Positions 1 through 7,020 are shown, numbered from the stretch's first letter. The stretch is 14,449 nt of DNA from Lactobacillaceae bacterium AF64-9pH9TA (GCA_027681045.1 JAQDCK010000014.1:23149-37597); one strand, 5' to 3'. Translations and numbers: made by a program. The notes: generated from the letters alone by a model not told the origin.

Positions 1-3
1 TTT

Positions 4-35
4 AACCGTCACCTGCAGGGTGGCGGTTTTTGTTT
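4..35 (+). terminator. Rho-independent terminator of an upstream gene
   Basis: A 10-bp stem (4-13 with 19-28, one G-U pair) closes a five-base loop and is followed by a T-rich tail. It lies before the first promoter, so it must end a plus-strand transcript that begins outside the window. Confidence 0.8.
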
Positions 36-64
36 GCCTAAGATCCTTCAAGCTTTTATAAAAA

Positions 65-90
65 TTGCTTCATCCTTTTTGGACTATAAT
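65..90 (+). promoter_or_regulatory. Promoter of the fetAB-like operon
   Basis: A perfect -10 box TATAAT lies at 85-90. The best upstream -35 match, TTGCTT at 65-70, leaves only 14 bases of spacing, so the -35 assignment is uncertain. Transcription would start near 97, leaving a leader of about 35 bases before the ATG at 132. Confidence 0.6.
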
Positions 91-131
91 GTAACTACAG
101 TATGAAAATTACAGAGATCAGGAGGAAGAAA

Positions 132-770
132 ATGGCACTTATTGAACTCAAGCAGGTGTCCTACCGGGCTGGTGACCAGGAAATTCTGCAAGATGTTTCC
201 TTTGCCGTGGAGGAGGGGGACTACCTCACCTTGACCGGGCCGTCGGGTAGCGGGAAAAGCACGACTTTGAAGCTGATCGCGGGCTTGATCTCGCCTAATA
301 AGGGAGAGATTTTTTACAAGGGGAAAAATCTTGATGACCTGGACCTGGTCCAGTACCGCCGGCAGGTATCCTACTGCTTCCAGCAACCAACCTTGTTCGA
401 CGAAACGGTTAAGGACAACCTGGCCCTGCCTTTTGCCATCCGCAAGCAGGACTTTGCTGAAAAGCGGGTTAAGGAAGCCTTGAAGCAGGTGGATTTGCCA
501 GCTGACTATTTGGACAAAAAGATTACCACCCTGTCTGGCGGGGAGAAGCAGCGGGTGGCTTTGATCCGCAACCTACTTTTCCGGCCGGAGGTCCTCCTGT
601 TGGACGAGGTGACGACCGGGCTGGATGAAGAGAGCAAGCAGATCGTCCACCAGCTGATCGCCCGAGTGCACCAGGAGGGGACCACGATCGTGCAGGTGAC
701 CCACGACCAAGAGGAGCTGGCCGCTTCCAAGCAGCTCCTGCACATGGGAAAAGGAGGAGCTCTTAAATGA
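132..770 (+). CDS. fetA: ABC transporter ATP-binding protein, FetA/YbbL type
   Basis: This is the cytoplasmic ATPase subunit of a two-component ABC transporter, 212 residues. Visible motifs are Walker A GPSGSGKST (36-44), a Q-loop at Q84/Q85, the signature LSGGEKQR (134-141), Walker B VLLLDE (154-159) and the H-loop H191. The start is placed at 132 rather than the upstream in-frame ATG at 102, because AGGAGG at 120-125 sits six bases before 132, while 102 has no ribosome binding site and lies almost at the predicted transcription start. The next gene overlaps by four bases (ATGA), so the two are translationally coupled. Pairing with a UPF0014 permease identifies the FetAB type. In E. coli that system is linked to iron export and resistance to oxidative stress. 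The substrate here is inferred. Confidence 0.88.
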   Translation: MALIELKQVSYRAGDQEILQDVSFAVEEGDYLTLTGPSGSGKSTTLKLIAGLISPNKGEIFYKGKNLDDLDLVQYRRQVSYCFQQPTLFDETVKDNLALPFAIRKQDFAEKRVKEALKQVDLPADYLDKKITTLSGGEKQRVALIRNLLFRPEVLLLDEVTTGLDEESKQIVHQLIARVHQEGTTIVQVTHDQEELAASKQLLHMGKGGALK

Positions 771-1534
771 AATCAATAGCTGTCAGCGATCTGTCATTAA
801 TCTTGTCTTTTGCCCTGGTCCTGGTGTCCGTGGCGATTTCCTGGAAGGAAAAGCTGGGCTTGACCAAGGACATTTTTTACAGCGTGGGCCGGGCTATCGT
901 CCAGCTGGTCATCGTCGGCTACGTCTTGAAGTTCATCATGCAGGTCAACAATGCCATTTTGACCCTCTTGATGACCTTGTTTATCATTTTTAACGCGGCC
1001 TGGAACGCCAATAAGCGGGATCCCAACCCGAACCGCCATCTCTGGCAGTCAATCCTGGCTCTTTTGATCGGGACTTATATCACCTTGGGCGTGCTGCTGC
1101 TGACTCAGACGTTGAAACTGAAGCCGATGCAGATTATTCCGATTACAGGGATGATCGCCGGCAATGAGATGGTGGCCATGGGCCTGTGCTATAAGGCTTT
1201 AGCCACGGGTTTTCATGACCAGCGCCAGCAGGTTTTGGAAAAAATTGCCCTCGGTGCTGACGTGAAGACGGCCAGCATGACCATCCTGCGGCGGAGCATC
1301 AAGACTGCCATGCAGCCGACGATCGACTCAGCTAAGACGGTGGGGCTGGTCAACCTGCCGGGGATGATGTCCGGGCTGATTTTTGCCGGCGTGGATCCAG
1401 TTTATGCAATCAAGTACCAGATCATGGTCACTTTCATGCTTTTGTCAGCGACTGGCCTGGGCGCCGTGATCGCGGGCTACCTGTCTTACCGCAATTACTT
1501 CAACAAGCGGAGCCAGCTGCGAGAAGAGGAGTAG
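767..1534 (+). CDS. fetB: ABC transporter permease, UPF0014/FetB (YbbM) type
   Basis: This 255-residue polytopic membrane protein has about seven predicted hydrophobic helices. It carries the family hallmark GMIAGNEM (128-135) in place of the commoner GMIIGNSM, and the late motif GLVNLPGMMSGLIFAG (193-208). Its length is normal for UPF0014. The start codon overlaps the stop of the ATPase gene, with GGAGGAG just upstream, so it is coupled to that gene. The family is associated with putative iron export in E. coli (FetB). Metal specificity cannot be read from the sequence, and older annotations call it a metal-resistance protein. Confidence 0.88.
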   Translation: MKSIAVSDLSLILSFALVLVSVAISWKEKLGLTKDIFYSVGRAIVQLVIVGYVLKFIMQVNNAILTLLMTLFIIFNAAWNANKRDPNPNRHLWQSILALLIGTYITLGVLLLTQTLKLKPMQIIPITGMIAGNEMVAMGLCYKALATGFHDQRQQVLEKIALGADVKTASMTILRRSIKTAMQPTIDSAKTVGLVNLPGMMSGLIFAGVDPVYAIKYQIMVTFMLLSATGLGAVIAGYLSYRNYFNKRSQLREEE

Positions 1535-1539
1535 GAGCA

Positions 1540-1791
1540 ATGAGTGCTTGTAAGAAGATTATGAAGTGGCTGGCAGGAGTACTGTTAATCATAGTAGTAG
1601 GCTTGGTCTTCATAACTCTCCATTCGCTCTACTATAGTTATGGCATGATGATTTTTGGCGAGCATTCCGCGGCAGCAACTAAAATGTTTTGGGAAAGCGA
1701 AAAGCTTTGGGGGAGCATTTACACTGTAGCGGTGATAGTCATTGCTGTAAGCACGCAAATCGTCAGATCTTTTAAAAGGAGGAAGAAGTAA
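1540..1791 (+). CDS. Small two-helix membrane protein of unknown function
   Basis: This is an 83-residue protein with hydrophobic stretches at about 10-30 and 58-73, a short polar loop between them, and a strongly basic C-terminus (RSFKRRKK). It is not recognised as a known family. The start follows the fetB stop by five bases, with GGAG overlapping the end of fetB, so it is probably the third gene of the operon. Its base composition is more AT-rich than the two transporter genes, which may mean later acquisition or weak constraint. Confidence 0.6.
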   Translation: MSACKKIMKWLAGVLLIIVVGLVFITLHSLYYSYGMMIFGEHSAAATKMFWESEKLWGSIYTVAVIVIAVSTQIVRSFKRRKK

Positions 1792-1910
1792 CTGGAGGGT
1801 GCCTAAGTTATGAATAGCGATGAGTGCATGGCTTGATGCAATCAAAGCGATGCAATTATCGAATTATTCTTCCTTTTACTGACCAAGTATTACCGCTAAT
1901 TTTTTTCATG

Positions 1911-1952
1911 AAAAAAGCTCTAACTGCCTCTGTGGCAATTAGAGCTTTGTTT
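1911..1952 (-). terminator. Bidirectional terminator between the fet operon and the lysozyme gene
   Basis: A 10-bp perfect stem (1914-1923 with 1939-1948) continues through one mismatch into a TGCC/GGCA inner helix. On the minus strand it is followed by a run of six T, making it the terminator of the lysozyme gene. On the plus strand the tail is a weaker GTTTGTTT that could end the fet operon. Confidence 0.8.
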
Positions 1953-1979
1953 GTTTCTAAAATTAATTCGCGGTTCGGC

Positions 1980-3134
1980 TTATTTCACGTTGGCAGCCTT
2001 GATGTAACGGCCGACGTTGATCCGGTAGTAAGTCTTCTTACCGATCTTCCGCTTGCCGCCGTAAGTGAAGACCTGCTTGCCCTTCTTCAAGGTAGCAACT
2101 GACTTCACCCGCTTGCCCTTGCTGTTGTAAGTCCAAGCATTGTGAACCAGCTTGCGGGAAGTACCATCAACGTTGTTGACCTTGATGTATTGGTTGGTCC
2201 CGATCTTGTAGTAGTTGCTGCTGCCGATCTTGACGATCCCGCCGATCACGTAAACGTAAGTGTACGCGCTCTTGTAAGCACGGGTTCTCTTACCGGCGGA
2301 AGTGTAGACGTAAGACTTAGCCATGATCTTCTTCTTAGTCTTGCTTACAGGTGCTTGACTGGCTGGGGTCTTAGATGAGCTTGATGAAGAACTGGATGAT
2401 GAGCTTGAGCTGATTGACAGAGGCAGAACTGAGATGTTCCCGTCAACGTTCAGACCCTTCCAGTTTTCAGTGAACTGCCAGATGATGACCCCGTTCATTG
2501 ACGGGAAGTATGAAAAGTCTGGCGCGTCGATCCGGCCTGAGCTGGTGTAGTAGGCTACCCACAGTGAGTTAGGGTAGGTTGCCGTAACCGTGCGCGTGTT
2601 GATCGCGTTGTTCAAAAGGTAAGAACCAGAGTAGAGCAATGGCTGGTAGCCAGCTGCCTTAACCTTCTTCATGAAGGCCATGATGGCGCTGGTGTTGGCA
2701 CCTCTGCTCCCGCTGGTTGAGTTGCTGCTGCTGGTTTCCCAGTCGATAGCCAGGTATGAGCCCGCTGGCAGCTTGACTGCCTTGGCGCTGGCGATAGCGT
2801 AGTTCGCTTCACTCTTCGCTCTGTATGAGCTGGAACCGAAGTTGGCGAAGTGGTAGGCCATTGGCAAGAGTTTGTTGGCCTTGGCGCTGGCTACTTGTGC
2901 CTTGGCATTTGGATTCCGGTAGCTGGCGCCTTCGCTGACCTTGACAATGACGAACTGAGCGCCCGCCTTGCTATACTTGGTCGTGCTGGTTGGCTGGTAG
3001 CTTGACACGTCGACCCCATAAGAACGGCTGCTGGCGTTGGTCGTGCTGGCCTGTGCCAGGCCGGCGAAGCTCATGCTTACAGCTGCCGTCAATGTGGAGA
3101 CTAACGCAAGTAGTTTAAAGTGTTTAAACTTCAT
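1980..3134 (-). CDS. Secreted GH25 lysozyme (muramidase) with SLAP-like wall-binding repeats
   Basis: This is a 384-residue secreted peptidoglycan hydrolase. Residues 1-29 form a signal peptide with a likely AQA|S cleavage. The GH25 domain spans about 38-238, with the acidic residues expected of the family: D42 in GVDVSSYQ, D131 and E133 in the AIDWET motif, and D231 near the domain end (NVDGN). A run of 13 serines (242-254), encoded by mixed codons, links to two basic repeats (about 274-322 and 331-383) with the pattern of Lactobacillus surface-layer/SLAP domains, which bind cell-wall polymers non-covalently. GH25 enzymes cut the MurNAc-GlcNAc bond. A housekeeping autolysin role is inferred, and nothing phage-like lies nearby. 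The start follows GGGAG by ten bases. Confidence 0.92.
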   Translation of the reverse strand: MKFKHFKLLALVSTLTAAVSMSFAGLAQASTTNASSRSYGVDVSSYQPTSTTKYSKAGAQFVIVKVSEGASYRNPNAKAQVASAKANKLLPMAYHFANFGSSSYRAKSEANYAIASAKAVKLPAGSYLAIDWETSSSNSTSGSRGANTSAIMAFMKKVKAAGYQPLLYSGSYLLNNAINTRTVTATYPNSLWVAYYTSSGRIDAPDFSYFPSMNGVIIWQFTENWKGLNVDGNISVLPLSISSSSSSSSSSSSSKTPASQAPVSKTKKKIMAKSYVYTSAGKRTRAYKSAYTYVYVIGGIVKIGSSNYYKIGTNQYIKVNNVDGTSRKLVHNAWTYNSKGKRVKSVATLKKGKQVFTYGGKRKIGKKTYYRINVGRYIKAANVK

Positions 3135-3209
3135 GTATCTGGTACTCCCATTAAAAAAGTGTGTGATTGAAAATGCTCAAAGCAAGTGTTTTATTTTGCA
3201 ACAATTCTC

Positions 3210-3217
3210 ATTATATA
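3210..3217 (-). promoter_or_regulatory. -10 region of the lysozyme promoter
   Basis: Read on the minus strand this is TATATAAT, about 75 bases before the lysozyme start codon. No good -35 hexamer sits at 16-18 bases upstream, so activation or an alternative start is possible. Confidence 0.45.
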
Positions 3218-3346
3218 ACTGTAATGTTACAAAACCTTGACACAGCCTTTTCTAATTCTTAAATAATATTACATTTTTTAGCACTGAAAAGGCTTCCCTT
3301 CAAGCAGATTGTTTGAGCTTACCTGCCGACTTATGTAAAATACCCT

Positions 3347-3376
3347 TTGTCGTTGTCATTGAACCAGTAATATAGA
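3347..3376 (+). promoter_or_regulatory. Promoter of the GNAT gene
   Basis: TTGTCG (3347-3352) and TATAGA (3371-3376) are separated by 18 bases, giving a short leader to the ATG at 3395. A second possible promoter further upstream is TTGACA at 3237-3242 with TAAATA at 3260-3265 (17-base spacing). The 260-base divergent region between the lysozyme and GNAT genes otherwise shows no gene. Confidence 0.45.
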
Positions 3377-3394
3377 TAAGGAAGCGAATAGGAA

Positions 3395-3916
3395 ATGCAG
3401 ATTAGAAAAGCAGAATTGAAAGATTTTGACCAGGTGATGGCGATCCTGCAGGACGGGCGCAACCAGCTGGCAGAAAGTGGGATTGACCAATGGCAAGGGG
3501 ACTACCCAAACCCTGACCACGTCCGCCAGGACATCGAAAACGGCTACGCTTACCTGGCCAAGGCCGACGATGGGGAAACCGTCGGGACCTTGACTATCAT
3601 TCCAGCGCCGGACCACGCTTACGACCAATTGGACGGCCACTGGCAAGTTGACACGAATGACTACGTTACCATCCACCGGGTGGCCATCCACTCCGACCAC
3701 ACCGGTCACGGCTATGCTTCTCAACTCTACCAGTCAGTGATCAACTACTTCACCAGCGGCTTCAATGACATCAAGGCCGTCAGAGTCGACACCCATGAGG
3801 ATAACCTGCCCATGCAGCACTTGATCGAAAAGAGCGGCTTTAAGCGGGTCGGCACCCTGCATGGGGTCTACCGGGAAAACGAGACCAGCTACGTTTACGA
3901 ACTTCTGACTGCTTAA
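3395..3916 (+). CDS. GNAT-family N-acetyltransferase
   Basis: This 173-residue GNAT-fold enzyme transfers an acetyl group from acetyl-CoA to an amine. The substrate is unknown. The acetyl-CoA pyrophosphate-binding loop is DHTGHGYA (101-108) after the beta strand VTIHRVAI (91-98). The C-terminal part VDTHEDNLPMQHLIEKSGFKRVG (131-153) is the usual GNAT motif B region. The early stretch DQWQGDYPN is typical of a Firmicutes subgroup of these enzymes. AAGGAAG precedes the start. It appears to be monocistronic. The length is normal for a single-domain GNAT. Confidence 0.88.
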   Translation: MQIRKAELKDFDQVMAILQDGRNQLAESGIDQWQGDYPNPDHVRQDIENGYAYLAKADDGETVGTLTIIPAPDHAYDQLDGHWQVDTNDYVTIHRVAIHSDHTGHGYASQLYQSVINYFTSGFNDIKAVRVDTHEDNLPMQHLIEKSGFKRVGTLHGVYRENETSYVYELLTA

Positions 3917-4148
3917 ATTATACTTACTAAGTAATAAGCAAGTCATATAAGCGAATAGTTTAAAAATAATAGCTGTTTTGAAATTCGTAAGGAAAAGGTC
4001 ATATTTTTATCACAACTATCTTGTATATTAGATTCGTAGCTTGAGGTTGTGGAGAGCCGCAAGTTGCAACATCCAAATTTCTTTTATTTTTCTTTCCTCA
4101 ATGTAACATTGCATTGAATTTTATACATACACAACACATTCCTAACCA

Positions 4149-4183
4149 AAGTCAGTTGTTCTTCTAAGCAACTGGCTTTTCTT
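4149..4183 (+). terminator. Rho-independent terminator about 230 bases downstream of the GNAT gene
   Basis: A 10-bp stem (4149-4158 with 4169-4178, one G-U pair) with a 10-base loop is followed by a short T tract. It may end the GNAT transcript after a long 3' untranslated region, or end an unrecognised transcript. Confidence 0.65.
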
Positions 4184-4208
4184 GTGCTCTGAAAATGAAA
4201 ATGCCCGT

Positions 4209-4228
4209 GTTATACTAGGTTATACTAG
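4209..4228. repeat. Tandem 10-bp direct repeat
   Basis: GTTATACTAG occurs twice without a gap. The first copy, with the preceding TG (TGTTATACT, 4208-4216), resembles an extended -10 promoter element and the second repeats the TATACT. Confidence 0.7.
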
Positions 4229-4386
4229 TTATTACCAGATTAGAAAAAAGTTTCGTAATAATCGCTTTCATACTTTTTTAAGCAAGCATATAGTTAGAGA
4301 ATTTTGAGTCAAATTAGTCCATACTGTTGCTTTTGAAAGAACAAATCAATTCTTTACCTTTTGTTCGTATATAGTTCGGTGAGGCG

Positions 4387-4395
4387 TGATATAAT
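4387..4395 (+). promoter_or_regulatory. Extended -10 promoter of tnpB
   Basis: TGATATAAT matches the extended -10 consensus TGnTATAAT exactly, with no good -35. Transcription would start near 4402, giving a leader of about 130 bases. That leader contains short inverted repeats: 4397-4402 with 4411-4416, 4469-4474 with 4482-4487, and 4488-4491 with 4498-4501. Confidence 0.55.
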
Positions 4396-4533
4396 AATTC
4401 TCAGAGGTACGAGAATGTAGAAGAACTTAAAATCATAGAAATAATCCAAAGACAGTCAGTGATCTATATTACTTTTCGAACAAGTAACACTACGGCCAGT
4501 GGATGAATTATTAGGAAAGGAGGTAAAACGAAA

Positions 4534-5916
4534 ATGGTCCAAGCGAAAAGAAAGAAAAAACAAAAGACAATTCCGAGAAATAGTGAACTCATTGACCAAT
4601 TGGCCAGTGAATATTACATCAAGGCTACACCAGAGCTTGACCGTGCGGCGGAAACTGCTCATAAGATTTATAACGCCGCTTTGTATCAGCTCAGACAAGC
4701 CCTTTTCAAGAGAAAAGGATCGATTTATTATGAGGGCTTGGACAGGATCTTCAAAAATAAAAGAAATGCCAATGAGCTTATGCTTTATGGTCAGATGCCC
4801 ACTGTTCAATGTGCTCAACAGACGCTTAAAGAAGTAGCCGCGGTTTGGAAGGCCTGGTTCTGTGCCTTGCAATCTTACAAAATAGCACCACAGAAATTTA
4901 CCGGCAGGCCGAGAATTCCACGTTACTTGAAGAAAAGCAGACGTCATACCTTTTACGTGACACCACAAAACGCGAGAGTCAAAGAAGTGAAAAGTGCTGA
5001 TGGCAAAGATGTCGTAGCGCGGTATCTGATTATTCATTCTTTGGGGCTTAGCATCAAGCTTGCAGATGGCATAAAAAAGGTCAATCGCATCGCAATTAAG
5101 CCACTGTCAAATGGTTATAAACTCACAGTAGCCTACACTCCAGCTGCAAACCAGAAACCATATCTGCCAGACAACGGCCGCTATATCGGTATTGACCCAG
5201 GTGTTGATAATGCATTTGCCTGCGTCTCAAATACGGGTGACAAGGCCTTACTCATTAGTGGTCGTGCGATCAAATCCGTCAACCAATACTACAACAAGCG
5301 CATGGCGAAATTGAAGAGCCTTCAAGCTCAATACCATCAGCTCGAAAGCATTATCAGCACCAAGCAAGGCCCAAAGGCGGTATACGGCCAGACCAAATCC
5401 ATGCAGCGCCTAACCGAGTGGCGCAATGCCAAGATTCGTCAATTTGCCCACAAGGTATCCAAGCGCATAGTAGATTACGCGCTAAGCTGTGGAGCAAATA
5501 CTATTGTGATTGGCAAGAACAAGACATGGAAACGGTCAGTAAATATGGGCAAGAAAAACAATCAGAACTTTGTTGGCTTGCCTCACCAGCAGATGATCAA
5601 TATGATCCGCTACAAGGCCAATATGATCGGTATCACGGTTATCTGCACAAATGAATCGTATACAAGTCAGACTAGTGCTCTTGACGGCGAAAAGCCATGC
5701 TGGAACAATGGCAATAAGAGCAGAAAAAAGCAAGGGCTGAGCCCAGCCAATCGGCGCATTCACCGCGGCATGTTTAGAACCAACAAGGGTTTGTTGGTCA
5801 ATGCGGACATCAACGGTGCAATGCAGATAGTAAGAAAAGTATTCCCGAACGTCTCATTTGCGAACGGGATAGTGGATGCTGTGTTGCATCCAGCCAAATG
5901 GTCTCCTCTCATTTGA
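4534..5916 (+). CDS. tnpB: TnpB, RNA-guided nuclease of the IS200/IS605 family
   Basis: This is a 460-residue OrfB/TnpB protein. TnpB proteins are omega RNA-guided DNA nucleases, ancestors of Cas12, that favour retention of their element. The N-terminus (1-15) is very basic, and the central region carries the WED/REC-like part of the family. RuvC-I is YIGIDPGVDNA with D221, and RuvC-III is VNADINGA with D425. In the usual RuvC-II position (IVIGKN, 324-329) glycine G327 replaces the canonical glutamate. A glutamate at E374 in the later motif NESYTSQTSALD is the likely substitute, as in a known TnpB subgroup. The zinc-finger cysteines are mostly absent, with only C389 in the region. The frame is intact and GGAGGT precedes the start. 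The C-terminal codons overlap the candidate omega RNA. Confidence 0.93.
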   Translation: MVQAKRKKKQKTIPRNSELIDQLASEYYIKATPELDRAAETAHKIYNAALYQLRQALFKRKGSIYYEGLDRIFKNKRNANELMLYGQMPTVQCAQQTLKEVAAVWKAWFCALQSYKIAPQKFTGRPRIPRYLKKSRRHTFYVTPQNARVKEVKSADGKDVVARYLIIHSLGLSIKLADGIKKVNRIAIKPLSNGYKLTVAYTPAANQKPYLPDNGRYIGIDPGVDNAFACVSNTGDKALLISGRAIKSVNQYYNKRMAKLKSLQAQYHQLESIISTKQGPKAVYGQTKSMQRLTEWRNAKIRQFAHKVSKRIVDYALSCGANTIVIGKNKTWKRSVNMGKKNNQNFVGLPHQQMINMIRYKANMIGITVICTNESYTSQTSALDGEKPCWNNGNKSRKKQGLSPANRRIHRGMFRTNKGLLVNADINGAMQIVRKVFPNVSFANGIVDAVLHPAKWSPLI

Positions 5917-6015
5917 GGAGCCACTTGGCAAACGAGTAATATTTGTGTCTGTGTATAGAGCTTCGGTTGACGGACTGTAAAGTTGTCCTCCAGTTTTCTT
6001 GAAAACCATATCAAG
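5893..6015 (+). ncRNA. Candidate omega RNA (reRNA) scaffold at the tnpB 3' end
   Basis: Three stems follow one another from the tnpB stop to the presumed right end. The first is a long hairpin: 5893-5901 with 5921-5929 (one mismatch), with 5903-5908 and 5915-5920 as a perfect inner helix. The second is 5947-5952 with 5970-5975, enclosing a C(UUCG)G tetraloop at 5961-5966. The third is a short palindrome at 5993-6006. In studied TnpB systems the guide RNA scaffold is encoded exactly here, overlapping the end of tnpB, and the bases after the right end (here from 6016) act as the guide. The true 5' end may lie further upstream in tnpB. The assignment rests on position and structure only. Confidence 0.5.
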
Positions 6016-6104
6016 GGAGCGTTTGTGATACTTACTTGCTAGGTATTGCTTGAAAAAGGTCGGTCTAGATATTAAAGCTGTTAAAGCAGACACTCGGCAA
6101 AATC

Positions 6105-6128
6105 ATATCAAATGACACAATTTGATAT
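6105..6128. promoter_or_regulatory. Inverted repeat overlapping the pdx operon promoter (candidate operator)
   Basis: ATATCAAAT (6105-6113) and ATTTGATAT (6120-6128) form a perfect 9-bp dyad around a six-base centre. The right arm contains the TG of the extended -10 and the first bases of TATAAT, so a protein bound here would block RNA polymerase. The regulator is unknown. Confidence 0.5.
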
Positions 6129-6131
6129 AAT
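6123..6131 (+). promoter_or_regulatory. Extended -10 promoter of the pdxK operon
   Basis: TGATATAAT is an exact TGnTATAAT match and has no good -35. It gives a leader of about 50 bases before the GTG start at 6187. Confidence 0.6.
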
Positions 6132-6186
6132 CTGACCCAATATTCTCTAACATAATAGAGCTACTGAGCAATAAGGAGGGGCCAAA

Positions 6187-7020
6187 GTGAAATCAGTCTT
6201 GATCAGTCAAGATCTATCCTGTGTTGGTCAAGTCTCGCTGGCGGTCGCCTTGCCCGTGTTAGGGGCCAGCGGCCTGCAGACCGCGGCTTTGCCAACGGCA
6301 ATTTTGTCAACGCATACGGGCGGGTTCGGGGAGAACACCTTCCTGGACCTGTCGGCCAGTCTGCCAGATATTTGGGCGCACTGGGACAAGGAAAATATCT
6401 CTTTCGACGCCATCTATTTGGGCTACCTGGGCCAGGCGGCCAGCCGGGTCTGGGAGAAGGGGCTGGAAGAATACAGCCGGCAGGGGAAACTGATCCTGCT
6501 GGACCCAGCCATGGCTGACCACGGCCGTCTCTACCGCGGCTTTGATGACAGCTATGTTGTCCAGATGCAGCGCTTGGCCCGGCAGGCAACGATTTTGACG
6601 CCCAACTTGACCGAAGCTTTGCTGCTCTTGAATGAGCCAGTCGACTTTACTGAAGTTGATAGCCACCGGGCCTGCGTGATCACCCAGCGCCTGGCCCAGA
6701 AGTTTGCCCTGTCCCAAGTGGTTTTGACCGGGGTGCCCCTGGCCGACAACCGGATCGGGGTTTACGGGCTCAGCCGGGGCGGCCGGGTCTGGGAAAGGAC
6801 CCAGGACCGGATTCCGCACAGCTATTTTGGCACGGGGGATCTTTTTGCCAGCAGCCTCTTGGCCGGCCTGATGCACGGGCTGGTCTTGGAGCAGGCGGCT
6901 GGCGTGGCCGGGGACTTTGTGGCCAAGGCAATCCTGGCGACTGATTTGCACCAGGACCAGCGCTTTGGCCCTAATTACGCGGCGGCCCTGCCTTGGCTCT
7001 TGCAGCAGTTGCAAAATTAG
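6187..7020 (+). CDS. pdxK: Pyridoxal/pyridoxamine kinase (PdxK/PdxY type)
   Basis: This 277-residue ribokinase-superfamily enzyme phosphorylates pyridoxal, pyridoxine or pyridoxamine with ATP in B6 salvage, yielding PLP or its precursors. Recognisable parts are QDLSCVGQVSL near the N-terminus (8-18), LPTAILSTHTGGF (35-47), LLDPAMADHGRLY (104-116), ILTPNLTEA (136-144), and the anion-hole/catalytic motif GTGD (215-218) with D218 as the base. The GTG start is supported by AAGGAGG eight bases upstream. It is followed after 34 bases by an ECF substrate-binding subunit, which fits uptake plus metabolic trapping of vitamin B6. Length and motifs are complete. The hydroxymethylpyrimidine kinase ThiD is a related family, but the motif set fits PdxK/PdxY better. 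Confidence 0.85.
   Translation: MKSVLISQDLSCVGQVSLAVALPVLGASGLQTAALPTAILSTHTGGFGENTFLDLSASLPDIWAHWDKENISFDAIYLGYLGQAASRVWEKGLEEYSRQGKLILLDPAMADHGRLYRGFDDSYVVQMQRLARQATILTPNLTEALLLLNEPVDFTEVDSHRACVITQRLAQKFALSQVVLTGVPLADNRIGVYGLSRGGRVWERTQDRIPHSYFGTGDLFASSLLAGLMHGLVLEQAAGVAGDFVAKAILATDLHQDQRFGPNYAAALPWLLQQLQN

Larger units (their letters stand above)
3917..4386. other. AT-rich non-coding stretch upstream of tnpB
   Basis: No convincing gene is visible in these 470 bases, which are clearly more AT-rich than the surrounding chromosome. The stretch contains a terminator hairpin (4149-4180), a perfect tandem 10-bp duplication (4209-4228) and several promoter-like A/T hexamers. It could be decayed sequence or the left flank of the transposon. 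I saw no remnant of a TnpA (Y1 transposase) in it. Confidence 0.6.
4387..6015 (+). mobile_element. IS200/IS605-type tnpB-only element (approximate limits)
   Basis: The stretch holds a full-length tnpB, structured sequence on both sides, and base composition unlike the chromosome. No tnpA lies next to it, so mobility would depend on a transposase supplied elsewhere, or the element is immobile. The right limit is set at TCAAG (6011-6015), just after the small hairpin 5993-6006. TCAAG is the right-end cleavage sequence of IS608, but its use here is an inference. The left limit is arbitrary (the tnpB promoter). No target duplication is expected in this family. Confidence 0.4.

Noticed and set aside
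102..131. Upstream ATG at 102 as the start of the FetA-like ATPase
   Set aside because: It lies only about 5 bases after the predicted transcription start and has no ribosome binding site, while 132 has AGGAGG at ideal spacing and gives the usual N-terminus.
1980..3134. Prophage endolysin interpretation of the GH25 gene
   Set aside because: It has a signal peptide and SLAP-like repeats, and there is no holin or other phage gene nearby. A cell-wall hydrolase of the host is the simpler reading.
4456..5037. 193-codon minus-strand frame opposite tnpB
   Set aside because: It is antisense to a well-supported tnpB and has no recognisable domain or ribosome binding site.
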